From Palsa-506 sp963709075 (GTDB lineage: Bacteria; Actinomycetota; Actinomycetes; Streptosporangiales; Streptosporangiaceae), in the NCBI GenBank assembly GCA_963709075.1, contig CAVPUY010000017.1, forward strand, positions 1-64,000: DNA of 64,000 nt. Direction: 5' to 3'. Below the pieces are notes generated by a model, which ran no database searches, was not told the DNA's origin, and worked only from the letters and a program-made list of their open reading frames with translations. Shown piece after piece: positions 48,401 to 57,710 of the stretch (the first letter of the stretch is position 1; each line of letters begins with the position of its first letter). The position numbers and the translations under genes are program-made.

Positions 48401-50344
48401 ATGAACGAGTCCGCGGCCCGCGTCGCGGTGATCGTCGCCGTCACGCTCACGGTCGTCCTCGAGACCGTGGCCGTGGCGCTGACGCTTGGCGTCGGCGCGC
48501 TCGACCAGGCCCTCATCTACGCTGTGTACGCCATCGTCCAGGTCCTCGCGGGTGCCGCGGTCGTCTGGTCCCACCCTCGACACCGGGTCGGCTGGCTACT
48601 CGTGGTGCTCTCTCTCTTCAACGCCACTTTTACCGACGCGCTCCTCGCCTACGGCAAGCAGGCGGCGTTGCACGGCTGGCCGGCCGCAGCACCGGCCCAG
48701 GTCGTCGCACTCTCCGGCTGGATGGTCGCCGCACTCGGGCTGGTCCTGCTGTTCTTGTGGTTCCCCGACGGGCGCGTCCGCGGGCCCGGCCGCTGGATTC
48801 CGTGGGTGGGAGCCTTGGGTGCGCTCCTCGGTCTGCCGGGCTGGGCGCTGAACCCTCGCCTCAGCCCCGAGTTCGCCGGCCACGTAAACCCGTACGCGGC
48901 GAGCGCCACCTGGACCGAAGCGCTCTTCCTCTGCGGCACCGCCTTGGTCGTCGCGGCGCTGCTGGCCTCGGTCGTCGTCTTCGTCCTGCGGTTCCGAAGC
49001 TCGGAGGGAGTTGAGCACCTCCAGCTGAAATGGATGGCGTTCGCGGCGGCGGCCGTCGCCGTCGTGCTCCCGATCTCGGCGGTGCTGTGGACGGTGTGGC
49101 CACCCGTCCAGCTGCTCGCAGCCGCGGCGTTGACCCTCCTCCCGGTGGCCACGTCGGTGGCGATCTTGCGCTACCACCTCTACGACGTCGACCTCATCGT
49201 CAGCCGCACGGTCGCATACGCCGCGATCACCGGCCTGCTGGCGGCAACGTACGCCGCGGTGGTCGTCCTCGCGGGCGCGGCCCTGTCCTCACCGATGGCG
49301 GCCGCTGTCGGTGCGTTCGCGGTCGCGGTCGCGTTCCGGCCGGTCCGCGACCGGGTCCAGGAGACCGTCGACCGCCGTTTCCGGCGTGCTCGCTACGAGA
49401 CCCGCCGCGTGATGGCCGACTTCGTAGACGCCCTCCGTCGAGGCGTGGCGTCCGTCGACGACCTGGAGGATCAGTTGCGGGCGGCGGTCGGCGAGCCGAC
49501 GTGCACCGTCGCCTTCGACACCGGGACCGAGGGCTGGCTCGACATCCACGGCCAGCCGGTCACCGACGACGTAAGGCGCCAGGTCCCTACCACGATCGCG
49601 ACCGGCGCCCATCTGACCCCCGTCGTGGTGCACCCGCCCGGCGCGGAGCGCCTGGTCCTCGAGGCGCTCGACGCGGGCCGGCTGGCCTTCGAGATTGCCG
49701 CGCTCCAGGCCGACCTCCGCCGGCAGGTCGACGAGCTCGACGCGTCCCGGGCACGCGTCGTGGCCGTCGCCGACCAGGAGCGGCGCCGACTGGCCCGCGA
49801 CCTCCACGACGGCGCCCAGCAACGTCTCGTGACCATCGGGCTCACCCTGCGGCACGTCCAGTACACTCTGGACGGATCCGCCCCGGAAGCGATCCACGAC
49901 CTCGACGAGGCCGTCACCGAGCTTGCCCACGCCATCGACGACCTCCGCGAGCTCGCCGGCGGTCTCCGGCCGTCGAGCCTCGACCACGGCCTGCGCGCCG
50001 CCCTCGACGACCTCGCCTCCAGGACCCCGAGCCCCGTCCGGCTCGACGTCACCACCGAGCGGTTCACCCCCGAGATCGAGACCGCCGCCTACTTCATCGC
50101 CGCCGAGGGACTCACCAACGCCGTCAAGCACGCACGGGCCCAACGAATCGACCTGGCAGTCGCCCACGATGCCGGCCAACTCCTGGTCGCCGTCGACGAC
50201 GACGGCATGGGCGGGGCGGACCTCCGCCGGGGAACAGGGCTGGTCGGCCTCGCCGACCGCGCCCGCTCACACGGCGGCACCCTGGAGATCACGTCTCCTC
50301 CAGGCGCCGGCACGAGCCTCAGGGCGACCCTGCCGTGCGCGTGA
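48401..50344 (+). CDS. NarL-type membrane sensor histidine kinase
   Basis: 647 residues, intact. About eight N-terminal helices, then a linker (FRPVRDRVQETVDRRFRRAR), a coiled-coil (LQADLRRQVDELDASRARVV), the HisKA_3 box ERRRLARDLHDGAQQRLVTI (phospho-His) and a HATPase domain (EGLTNAVKHA; DDDGMGG; GTGLVGLADRARSHGG). Same architecture as the kinase at 44623-46838. The response regulator gene starts inside its last codons (10-bp overlap), so they form one unit. Signal unknown. Confidence 0.93.
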   Translation: MNESAARVAVIVAVTLTVVLETVAVALTLGVGALDQALIYAVYAIVQVLAGAAVVWSHPRHRVGWLLVVLSLFNATFTDALLAYGKQAALHGWPAAAPAQVVALSGWMVAALGLVLLFLWFPDGRVRGPGRWIPWVGALGALLGLPGWALNPRLSPEFAGHVNPYAASATWTEALFLCGTALVVAALLASVVVFVLRFRSSEGVEHLQLKWMAFAAAAVAVVLPISAVLWTVWPPVQLLAAAALTLLPVATSVAILRYHLYDVDLIVSRTVAYAAITGLLAATYAAVVVLAGAALSSPMAAAVGAFAVAVAFRPVRDRVQETVDRRFRRARYETRRVMADFVDALRRGVASVDDLEDQLRAAVGEPTCTVAFDTGTEGWLDIHGQPVTDDVRRQVPTTIATGAHLTPVVVHPPGAERLVLEALDAGRLAFEIAALQADLRRQVDELDASRARVVAVADQERRRLARDLHDGAQQRLVTIGLTLRHVQYTLDGSAPEAIHDLDEAVTELAHAIDDLRELAGGLRPSSLDHGLRAALDDLASRTPSPVRLDVTTERFTPEIETAAYFIAAEGLTNAVKHARAQRIDLAVAHDAGQLLVAVDDDGMGGADLRRGTGLVGLADRARSHGGTLEITSPPGAGTSLRATLPCA

Positions 50345-50985
50345 TCATCGCCGAGGACCAGGCGCTGCTGCGCGACGGATTGGCACGGCTGTTCACGGAC
50401 AAGGGCCACGCCGTGGCCGCCACCCTCGGCTCAACAGACGGCCTGATGGAACTGGTCGCGACGACATCGCCGGACCTCGTCGTGCTCGACATCCGGATGC
50501 CACCGTCGTACACCGACGAAGGGGCGACCGCCGCCCGCCTGCTAAAGCTGGACCGACCCGACCTCGGCGTCCTCCTTCTCTCCCAGCACATCGAGACCGC
50601 GAATGCCGCGGACCTGGTTGCCTGGCCGGCCTTCGGCTACCTCCTGAAAGACCGCGTCTTCGAGGTCGACGAGTTTGTCGAGGCGGCCGAGCGGGTGGCA
50701 CGCGGTGGGTCGGCCCTCGACCCCAAGGTGGTGGCGGCCATGGTCGGCTCACGCCGCGGCGCCGGGAAGCTCGACCTGCTGTCCGACCGCGAGCGCGACG
50801 TGCTCGGTCTCATGGCCGAGGGACTCACTAACGCAGGCATCGCCGACCGGCTCTCGCTGAGTCCCAGGACCGTCGAAGCGCACGTCAGCCATCTCCTTAC
50901 CAAGCTCGACATCGACGACTCGGACACTGCACATCGCCGCGTCCTCGCCGTTCTGTCCTACCTCAACTCCGACACGTCGCCATGA
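50335..50985 (+). CDS. LuxR/NarL-family response regulator
   Basis: 216 residues from GTG 50335, or 50341 as an alternative that would overlap the kinase stop by GTGA. The receiver has VIIAEDQALLRDGL, phospho-Asp in LVVLDIRMPPSYTDEG and Lys in FGYLLKDRV. The C-terminal LuxR HTH is LSDRERDVLGLMAEGLTNAG ... TVEAHVSHLLTKLDI. It is the partner of the kinase directly upstream, sharing its transcript. Targets unknown; the divergent membrane gene is a natural candidate. Confidence 0.93.
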   Translation: MRVIIAEDQALLRDGLARLFTDKGHAVAATLGSTDGLMELVATTSPDLVVLDIRMPPSYTDEGATAARLLKLDRPDLGVLLLSQHIETANAADLVAWPAFGYLLKDRVFEVDEFVEAAERVARGGSALDPKVVAAMVGSRRGAGKLDLLSDRERDVLGLMAEGLTNAGIADRLSLSPRTVEAHVSHLLTKLDIDDSDTAHRRVLAVLSYLNSDTSP

Positions 50986-51288
50986 CCAGCCGGGGGGCAC
51001 AACCTTCGATGATGACGGGGTTATGCAGTCCGGCAGGTGCCAGCTCAGCGCACCAGTCGAATCGTGTATCAGGAGAAGGGCGTTGCAGCCCGGTGGCCGG
51101 GATCGGCTGAACGTGGCGTAACCGTATCGATCTGGTCACTGGCGGCGTGGTGCCGCAGGGAATGCAGGGGCCCCTGGTAGCGGGGAGGTGTCGAGCCAAC
51201 CCGCATGCCAGGGGCCTGGATGCCTGTCTACCCTGCCGCGGCCCGGAACGCTAGCTGTTCGTCGCCGGGCTGCTGGTGCCGTGACCGC

Positions 51289-52155
51289 GTGCCGTGCTAC
51301 CCGTCGGACCTGACCGATGAGCAGTGGAAGGTGCTGGAGCCCCGGGCCCGGGAGGTCATGGCTGAGCTGACCGTCGCGGTGGGCCGTCCGATGGTGCATG
51401 ACCTGCGGGCGATGTGCGACGCGGTGTCCTACGTGGTCAAGAACGGGATCGAGTGGCGGGCGCTGCCAGCGGATTTCCCGCCGTGGGAGGCGGCGTACGC
51501 GTTCTGGGAGCGGTGGAACAGGCGGGGGCTGCCCGGCGAGCTGGTGACCCGGCTGCGGGAGCACCACGGCCGTAAGGCCCGGCCCACCGCGTGCATCGTG
51601 GACTCCCAGATCGTCAAAGCCCACGACACCGTCAGCAAGAAGACCAGCGGGTACCACGGCGGGAAGAAGATCACCGGCCGCGGCCGGCACCTGGCCGTCG
51701 ATACCGAGGGCTGGCTGCTGGCCCTGGTCGTCACCGCCGCCAGCGTCAGCGACAAGGCCGGGGCGAAGCTGCTGCTGATCAGGCTGTTCGACGCGTTCAG
51801 CACGCTGCGGATCCTGTGGGCCGGCAGCGGCTACAACGGCAAGCCGTTCGCCCGGTGGGCCAGGGCCGTCGCCGCGATCACCGTCGAGGTCGTCGCCCGC
51901 ACCAGCCCGCACTCCTTCCAAGTCATCCGCCGCCGCTGGGTCATCGAGCGGACCTTCGGCTGGCTGATGCGCTATCGCCGCCTGGCCCGCGACTACGAGC
52001 GCACGACCGCGAGCGCCGAGGCCATGATCTACCGGGCCACCGTCATCATCATGACCCGCAGGCTCGCCCGCTACGAAACCGGCACGCCACCCGAGCCACG
52101 CTGGGGCGAAGAACGCAAACCCCCCGGCACGCCGGAGCAAGCTAGGGCAGCATGA
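51289..52155 (+). CDS. IS5-family transposase with altered second catalytic residue
   Basis: 288 residues from GTG 51289 (VPCYPSDLTDEQW is the usual start; the frame opens earlier at 51205). First Asp in IVDSQIVKAHDTVS, the typical KKITGRGRHLAVDTEGWLLA segment follows, and Glu is in WVIERTFGWLMRYRRL. The second Asp should lie in a WADxGY motif, but here the sequence is LWAGSGYNG, Gly in place of Asp (GGC for GAC). If correct, the enzyme should be inactive. I could not find its terminal inverted repeats with confidence. Confidence 0.88.
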   Translation: MPCYPSDLTDEQWKVLEPRAREVMAELTVAVGRPMVHDLRAMCDAVSYVVKNGIEWRALPADFPPWEAAYAFWERWNRRGLPGELVTRLREHHGRKARPTACIVDSQIVKAHDTVSKKTSGYHGGKKITGRGRHLAVDTEGWLLALVVTAASVSDKAGAKLLLIRLFDAFSTLRILWAGSGYNGKPFARWARAVAAITVEVVARTSPHSFQVIRRRWVIERTFGWLMRYRRLARDYERTTASAEAMIYRATVIIMTRRLARYETGTPPEPRWGEERKPPGTPEQARAA

Positions 52156-52265
52156 CGTCCTTTATCAACAGGCTCTAAGAAGGGCAGAATCTGGCAGAGA
52201 ACGTCTGGAGCGACGCCATCTAGCTGTGCGGCACGGTGGCACCCGCACGGTCAAGTTCGTCCGCG

Positions 52266-53303
52266 TCACGCGAGGCTTGCGAGCAGCTCTTGGCGCCCGG
52301 CCACGTCGGCCTTGCGATACATGGCTTTGAGATGCGTGTTTACGGTGGCTGGTGAGGTCCCAAGCGTTCGGGCGATCTGCTTTGCGCCGCGTCCCTCAAC
52401 CACGTTGCTGAGCACTGCAGCCTCGCGAGCGGTCAGTCCCCACCGAGCTGACGCCGTCGGCACCAGGCTCCGAGTGTTCGCTGAGTGCAATGTCACTGCG
52501 ACATCGGTGGGCGCCACGTCGATTCGGCTTGCTCTCAGCTCCAGCCATCGTCCGCTGGTTGTGCGCGTATGGCAGTACACGGTGCTCTCGGTTGGTTGCC
52601 TGCGCGCGGCGTCAGCGGCATCGAAGACGATCCGCGTGATGTCATCTTGTGTCATCTCATCAGTGCCGCCGGCTCGCAGGTCGTCGAGCCACGCGCCGGC
52701 GGCCGGGGTCATGGAGTGCACTCGGTTCTGCGGGTCGAGCAGCACGAGGCCGGCTGGCAGCGTGTCGACTGAAACGCTGACATGCCGCATCGGATGCCGG
52801 CGAACCGCACTGGCGAGCGGTGCCGACAGTTCGGCTGCGGCGTGCGCCTCGCGTTCACCAAAGACGCGGCCCGCCGTTTCACGAAACAGCACGAGCGCAC
52901 CCCATACCTGTTTCGCGTCGCGGAGCACCAATCGCAGTTCGGAGCCGAATCCTGCGGGCCGCAGGATCTCGTGGAGCCGCGGACTCCAGCGAGCCGGGGT
53001 ATCGGCAGTCCCGCGACTCAGCACCCCGACAGGCCGGGTGGCCAACGCCAGGTCGGCGTAGCGGTTGACATCGCGTTCATGCGTCTCGTTGTGGGCCAAG
53101 CGCGCGGCGACCCCGTCAAGGCTGTCGCGCCCGTACATGAATGTGCGCAAACCACTCTGGGGGTCGATGCCGATCAGGCAGTAGCCGTCGAACGGCACGA
53201 GTCGGTGCACGACGGAACCGAGTCCGTCGGCGAAATCGGTCGGCTGAGCTTCACTTGCCAGCACGGCCACATCAGCGCAGAACGACGGGAAGCCCCCACC
53301 CAT
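52266..53303 (-). CDS. LuxR-family transcriptional regulator with sensory N-terminus
   Basis: 345 residues. The N-terminal ~160 residues look like a GAF domain (LVPFDGYCLIGIDPQSGLRT; GFGSELRLVLRDAKQVWGAL). A PAS-like region follows (SVDTLPAGLVLLDPQNRVHS). The C-terminal LuxR HTH is LTAREAAVLSNVVEGRGAKQ ... TVNTHLKAMYRKADVAGR. No receiver Asp, so it is likely controlled by ligand rather than phosphorylation. It is divergent from the TolB-like gene with about 107 bp between starts. Confidence 0.9.
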   Translation of the reverse strand: MGGGFPSFCADVAVLASEAQPTDFADGLGSVVHRLVPFDGYCLIGIDPQSGLRTFMYGRDSLDGVAARLAHNETHERDVNRYADLALATRPVGVLSRGTADTPARWSPRLHEILRPAGFGSELRLVLRDAKQVWGALVLFRETAGRVFGEREAHAAAELSAPLASAVRRHPMRHVSVSVDTLPAGLVLLDPQNRVHSMTPAAGAWLDDLRAGGTDEMTQDDITRIVFDAADAARRQPTESTVYCHTRTTSGRWLELRASRIDVAPTDVAVTLHSANTRSLVPTASARWGLTAREAAVLSNVVEGRGAKQIARTLGTSPATVNTHLKAMYRKADVAGRQELLASLA

Positions 53304-53410
53304 GCGGCGATAGTCGCAGATTCTGCACTTCGGCGTACCCAGTTTTGGGGAGGGCGGGCGGACTCGATGACCGAGAGACTCTCCTTAGCTTCGTGACTAA
53401 GGGGGCGCCG

Positions 53411-54448
53411 ATGATCCACAAACTCGTGTTCAGCCTCGCGCTTATCCTTCCAGGCGGGCTGCTCGCAGCCGCGCATGCGGACGCGGCCAAAGCCGACGTG
53501 GCGAAACACACCGCGGTCCGACTCGTCTGGACTCGATTCGTGAGCGCCGACTCCAGCACCGCCGCGATCGTCATCGGTGGTCCGAATGGCAAACACGTCC
53601 GAGCGTTGACCCATCCGGCCTCCGGTGTCGTCGACGTGGACGCTCAGATCTCACCAAACGGAAGGAAGGTCCTTTACGAGCAGGACTCGCCGGACGGATC
53701 GGCTCGCATTGGGCTGGTGAACAGCGACGGGAGCCGCGACCATCTCCTGAGCCTCGGCTGCGGCCACCAGTGTCTCGGTGACCTGACACCGGCGTTCACC
53801 CCCGACGGGCGGCATCTCATCTGGACGCGGGTCTTGGGACCAGTCAAGAACGGCAATGCGGCATCGGCGGTGTTGTGGAAGGCCGCCCTCGACGGAAGCC
53901 ATCGGCAGCGGTTCTCGCAGCCAGGCATCGACGGAACGTTCGAGGACTACCGTGCGCGGTTCGCTCCCGCTGGATACCTGATCTTTGTTCGGCTGCGCGA
54001 TTCCGACATGGACCAGGCCGTGTTTCGCATGACCCCCGATCACCGACACATCCGGCGACTAACGCCGTGGGCACTCAACGCGGACATCGCCGACATCTCG
54101 CCAGCGAAGTCGGGACCGACGAAGGGCCTGGTCGCATTTGAGACCTACGGCCACGGCGCGCCGAGAGGACACGGCCAGGCCATTGCCACCGTTCCTGCGG
54201 GCTGCCGGCCGGTGCGAAAGTGCGCGTCCGAAATCCGGAGGCTCACTCCCAGCAACAATCCACTGCATCAGAATTTCAATCCCGCGTGGGATCCGGACGG
54301 CGTCCACATCGCCTTCACCCGATTCACTAACACCAAGCCCCCAAAGGGTGACATATGGATGATGCGATGGAACGGCAAGCATCAACGTCCCGTGTCGCAG
54401 GATGCGCGCTTTGAGTTTCGCGAGGACGTCGGTGTCGCGAGCCGATAG
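53411..54448 (+). CDS. Exported TolB-like beta-propeller protein
   Basis: 345 residues from ATG 53411 with AAGGGGG upstream. A Sec signal peptide is clear (KLVFSLALILPGGLLAAAHA with Ala-x-Ala near residue 24). WD40-like PD40/TolB blades follow, each with SPDG/TPDG-type turns: QISPNGRKVLYEQDSPDGSA, AFTPDGRHLIWTRVL, AWDPDGVHIAFTRF. Periplasmic-type or extracellular propeller without a visible enzyme motif. Possibly controlled by the divergent LuxR-type regulator. Confidence 0.8.
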   Translation: MIHKLVFSLALILPGGLLAAAHADAAKADVAKHTAVRLVWTRFVSADSSTAAIVIGGPNGKHVRALTHPASGVVDVDAQISPNGRKVLYEQDSPDGSARIGLVNSDGSRDHLLSLGCGHQCLGDLTPAFTPDGRHLIWTRVLGPVKNGNAASAVLWKAALDGSHRQRFSQPGIDGTFEDYRARFAPAGYLIFVRLRDSDMDQAVFRMTPDHRHIRRLTPWALNADIADISPAKSGPTKGLVAFETYGHGAPRGHGQAIATVPAGCRPVRKCASEIRRLTPSNNPLHQNFNPAWDPDGVHIAFTRFTNTKPPKGDIWMMRWNGKHQRPVSQDARFEFREDVGVASR

Positions 54449-54607
54449 CGCGCGGAAAACTTGCCCGCGACGTCATGCGCAGCGTCACAGCGCCCATCGA
54501 CCTGCGACACGCCAACATCAAGTCACTCCTCTTCCCTGACCCGGGTAGCCAGCCGGTCTTGGATCCAATGAGGAGCCACCGAACTGGACGGACATTTGAG
54601 AAAAGTC

Positions 54608-54621
54608 AGGTCTTCACATTT
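54608..54621 (+). repeat. Left terminal inverted repeat of the 3.1-kb element
   Basis: AGGTCTTCACATTT, perfect inverted match to 57711-57724. Confidence 0.75.
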
Positions 54622-54691
54622 GGGCGTGACCTGGCGGAACGGGTGGTGGCGCGAGGCGTGACCACAGGTTATGCGTCCGGTGTCCACAGCG

Positions 54692-55069
54692 TTATGTGGT
54701 GGTTTGCCGGGTGTCGTGGACGGGTCCTGCGGGGCGGCGTTTCCCCCGGGGGCCGGCGTCGGCGATGGCCAGGGTCAGGGTTTCGAGCTCGGCGACCAGG
54801 GCGCGGAGCCTGCGGTCGTTGTCGATCCACTGCCGGTAATCGTCGAGCTGCTCGTCGGGCACGAGCCGGGTGATGGTCTTGCCGGCTACCTTGCGGGTCC
54901 ACTGCCAGTAGGGGCCGTGCAGGACGGGCGGGTCGGCGTGGCAGGCGCAACGGGGCTTGCCGCAGCGGATGTGCCGCTGGATGAGGGTGCCGGGCAGGGC
55001 GAGCCCGATCGCGGACAGCTCAGTGGCGATGCGGGCGGCGCGGGCGCGCGGTCCCCGGTCGGGCGACAC
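54692..55069 (-). CDS. DUF6788-type protein with Cys-rich motif
   Basis: 125 residues. The conserved part is LPGTLIQRHIRCGKPRCACH then GPYWQWTRKVAGKTITRLVP, with a CGxxxCxCH metal-binding-like cluster and a Trp-rich strand, then a helical segment (DYRQWIDNDRRLRALVAELE). I know this family as a frequent companion of actinobacterial mobile elements; its function is unknown. The start is divergent from the recombinase-like gene, 62 bp apart. It could bind the element's ends. Confidence 0.75.
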   Translation of the reverse strand: MSPDRGPRARAARIATELSAIGLALPGTLIQRHIRCGKPRCACHADPPVLHGPYWQWTRKVAGKTITRLVPDEQLDDYRQWIDNDRRLRALVAELETLTLAIADAGPRGKRRPAGPVHDTRQTTT

Positions 55070-55117
55070 GCTGCCATCGTCGCATGCGGGGTGCGTGCAT
55101 CCGGCTATGTCCTGCAG

Positions 55118-55123
55118 TATAAC
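55118..55123 (+). promoter_or_regulatory. Candidate -10 element for the recombinase-like/transposase-like operon
   Basis: TATAAC ends seven bases before GTG 55131. Transcription from it would begin at or near the start codon, giving a leaderless mRNA. No ribosome site precedes GTG 55131, which agrees. Inference. Confidence 0.4.
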
Positions 55124-55130
55124 CTACTGT

Positions 55131-56027
55131 GTGACTACGGCCATGACCCCGGCCTATATCGCACGGTGGGGACCGCCGTCAGCGTCCCCGGCAGCCGCCG
55201 CGTTCGCCCGTGCGGCGGTCGCGCTCTGCGGCGACCTGGAGCGCGAGCGGGCCAAGAACCTGCTGTGGGCCGCGGCCCGGCTCGGTGACTACGGCATCGG
55301 GCTCGGCCTGGCGGCGGCCCCGCAGGTGCTGCTGCACCCGTCAGTGATCGAGCGGTTCGCCGCGCACTCGCCCGGCCTGTCACCATCGGCCCGGCGGACG
55401 TTGCGGACCAACCTGCGGTTCATCGCCCGGCGCGTCGTCCCGGCACTGCGCCCGCCGGATGCGCCGCTTGGCCGCGAGCGCGCCAAGCCGCCTTATACCC
55501 CGGCGGAAATCGCCGGGTTCCTCGCGCTGGCCGGCGCCCAGCCGGCGCCGGGCCGGCGCATGCGCGCTTCCGCACTGATCTGCCTGGCCGCTGGGGCCGG
55601 GCTGACCGGCGCGGACCTGCGCGCCGTGCGCGGCACCGATGTTGACTGCCGGTCCGGCGGCGTGGTCGCAGTCGTGCGCGGCGCCCGGGCCCGGGCGGTG
55701 CCGGTGCTGGCCCGCTACCACGGCCGGCTGCTGGACGCCGCTGCGTTCGCCGGAGACCGGCTGATCTGCGGCGGCCGCGACCCGCACCGCCGCAACATCA
55801 CCTGCCCGCTGGTCTGCAGCCTGGCCGGCGGCACCGGGCTGCCTGCGCTGGACACCAGCCGGCTGCGGTCGACGTGGCTGGCCGACGCCGCGGCGCTGAT
55901 CGGCCTGCCCGCGTTCATGCGAGCCGCCGGGATCAGCTGCTCCCAGCGGCTCGGCGACATCATCGCCGCCCTGGACCCCGGCGGCGAGGAGCACGCGGTC
56001 GCGCTGCTCGGCGGCACCACCCGGTAA
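55131..56027 (+). CDS. Tyrosine-recombinase-like protein lacking standard catalytic residues
   Basis: 298 residues from GTG 55131 (ATG 55143 also possible). The C-terminal half follows the integrase fold: YTPAEIAGFLALAGAQPAPG, LAAGAGLTGADLRAVRGTDV at the place of the catalytic-Arg segment (Leu-Thr-Gly in place of Leu-Arg-x), then LRSTWLADAAALIGLPAFMR in place of LRHTxATxLL. The HxxR motif and the terminal catalytic Tyr motif are not recognisable. It may be a DNA-binding accessory derived from an integrase. It sits 7 bp before the transposase-like gene. Confidence 0.6.
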   Translation: MTTAMTPAYIARWGPPSASPAAAAFARAAVALCGDLERERAKNLLWAAARLGDYGIGLGLAAAPQVLLHPSVIERFAAHSPGLSPSARRTLRTNLRFIARRVVPALRPPDAPLGRERAKPPYTPAEIAGFLALAGAQPAPGRRMRASALICLAAGAGLTGADLRAVRGTDVDCRSGGVVAVVRGARARAVPVLARYHGRLLDAAAFAGDRLICGGRDPHRRNITCPLVCSLAGGTGLPALDTSRLRSTWLADAAALIGLPAFMRAAGISCSQRLGDIIAALDPGGEEHAVALLGGTTR

Positions 56028-56034
56028 TGCGCCA

Positions 56035-57522
56035 GTGGCCAGCCGGATCCCGCTCGCCCGCCTGGAAGCCATCATCGACGACTCCGGCGCCGCGACGCGC
56101 ATCGAGCAGATGCTGCCCGCCGCGGTCCGGCGCCGGCAGCTACGCGTGCGGACCATGCTGACCGGCATGCTGCTGACCCTGGCCGACCGCCGGCCTGCCT
56201 ACCTCACCGAGGTCCGCGCGGCGCTTATCGCGCTGCCCGAGGCCGACCAGATCAGGCTCGGCGTCATCGCGGACTGGAAAACCGGGCCGCATCAGCTCAC
56301 CTACCGGCAGACCGAGCACACCTGCCGGCTGATCGCAAAGTCGCTTGGCAAGGACCAGCCCGACGGCGCGCCCTCCAGCGACCTGCAGGCGGTCTGCGAC
56401 CAGCTGCTGGAAGCCGCCATCCCGCCAGAATGCGCGCAGCTGACCAGGGCGCTGGCCGCGGACTGGACCGACGTCGAGACCTGGTCCCGGCCGCCGCGGC
56501 ACCGCAGCACCGAATGCGCCGACCCCGAAGCAGCCTGGGGGCACCGCAACTCCAACCTCCCCGGCCCCAAAGGCGAGATGTTCTTCGGCTACTTCCTGTC
56601 AGCTGCCATCATGGCCGCCGAGGAAGACGGCCCGCCCGCACCCGAGCTGGCCCGCCGCATGACCATGTGCTCCTGCCACCTGGACCCGGCCCGCGCGCTG
56701 GCCCCGGTCCTGACCGCCATGCCCGCAGCCGGCATCCCGCTCGGCGACATCATCGACGACTCCGGCTACGCCCACCGCGACGCACAGGCCTGGGCCATCC
56801 CGCTCCGCCGCGCCGGCGCCCAGCTCGTGCAGGACCTGCACCCGCACGACCGCGGCCCCCGCGGCACCCACCAGGGCGCGATCATCGCCAACGGCAACCT
56901 CTACTGCCCCGCAACCCCGAAGCCATTACTGGAACTAGGCCCGCTGCCGCCCGGCGCGCCAGCCCAGGACACCGCCGCGCACGACCAGCAAACCACCGAG
57001 CTCGCCCGGCACAAGCTCGGCCGGCACACCGCCGACGACGCTGACGGCTACCACCGCGTCAGCTGCCCCGCCGTCACCGGAAAGATCCGCTGCCCGCACC
57101 GCCCCCGGTCGATGACCCTGGACCGCTCCCGGCCGGAGATCCTCGCCCCGCCCGGCCACCCGCCCGCCTGCTGCACCCAGCAGACCATCACCATCAGCCC
57201 GGACGTCGCAGCCAAAACCCGGCAGAAACACGACTACCCCTCGCCGGCCTGGCGGCGGTCCTACCGGCGGCGCACCAGCGCCGAACGCGGCTTCTCCACC
57301 ATCAAAGACACCGCCAGCAACAACATCAGCCGCGGCTGGTGCCGCCAGGCCGGCCTGACCCCGCTCACGCTCTGGATCGCCTGCCTGCTCACCGTCCGCA
57401 ACCAGCGCATCCTGGACGCCTACGCCACCCGCCAGGCCGGCAACACGCGGCGCGCCGCCGCCGGGCTCCCGCCCAAAACCAGACGCCGGCGCCGCAAGAC
57501 CCTCGCCGCCACGCCGCCATAG
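56035..57522 (+). CDS. DDE-transposase-like protein
   Basis: 495 residues from GTG 56035. The RNase-H-like core is suggested by PKGEMFFGYFLSAAIMAAEE, IPLGDIIDDSGYAHRDAQAW (Asp pair in a ..DDSGY.. motif like the second catalytic Asp) and RRRTSAERGFSTIKDTASNN (the conserved Glu and helix of IS4/IS1182-type enzymes). A Cys/His-rich insert (PAVTGKIRCPHRPRS; PPACCTQQTIT) may bind zinc. The tail is highly basic. The first Asp is not certain. A role as the element's transposase is inferred from the fold and the flanking repeats. Confidence 0.7.
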   Translation: MASRIPLARLEAIIDDSGAATRIEQMLPAAVRRRQLRVRTMLTGMLLTLADRRPAYLTEVRAALIALPEADQIRLGVIADWKTGPHQLTYRQTEHTCRLIAKSLGKDQPDGAPSSDLQAVCDQLLEAAIPPECAQLTRALAADWTDVETWSRPPRHRSTECADPEAAWGHRNSNLPGPKGEMFFGYFLSAAIMAAEEDGPPAPELARRMTMCSCHLDPARALAPVLTAMPAAGIPLGDIIDDSGYAHRDAQAWAIPLRRAGAQLVQDLHPHDRGPRGTHQGAIIANGNLYCPATPKPLLELGPLPPGAPAQDTAAHDQQTTELARHKLGRHTADDADGYHRVSCPAVTGKIRCPHRPRSMTLDRSRPEILAPPGHPPACCTQQTITISPDVAAKTRQKHDYPSPAWRRSYRRRTSAERGFSTIKDTASNNISRGWCRQAGLTPLTLWIACLLTVRNQRILDAYATRQAGNTRRAAAGLPPKTRRRRRKTLAATPP

Positions 57523-57710
57523 CCAAGCAGGCACCAAGCCCGCACCTCACCAGCCACGCCACCACCAGGGCAGCTCCGCACGCCCTGGCCAGCCCGAGCC
57601 ATGCCCCTCACAACCCCTGACCGGGGCCCCGCCAGTCAGAACACAGCCCGCGCCCCGGCCCGCTCAGGCACGGAGACTGTCAGAGCCAAATGTGAACATG
57701 CATCCTGGTG

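Noticed and set aside
49030..50334. Long upstream part of the 651-codon frame ending at 50985
   Set aside because: Only the part from 50335 is the response regulator; the remainder overlaps the kinase in another frame and is Arg/Pro junk.
51160..52190. Terminal repeats of the IS5-like element
   Set aside because: GAGCC-type similarity between flanks is too short to defend.
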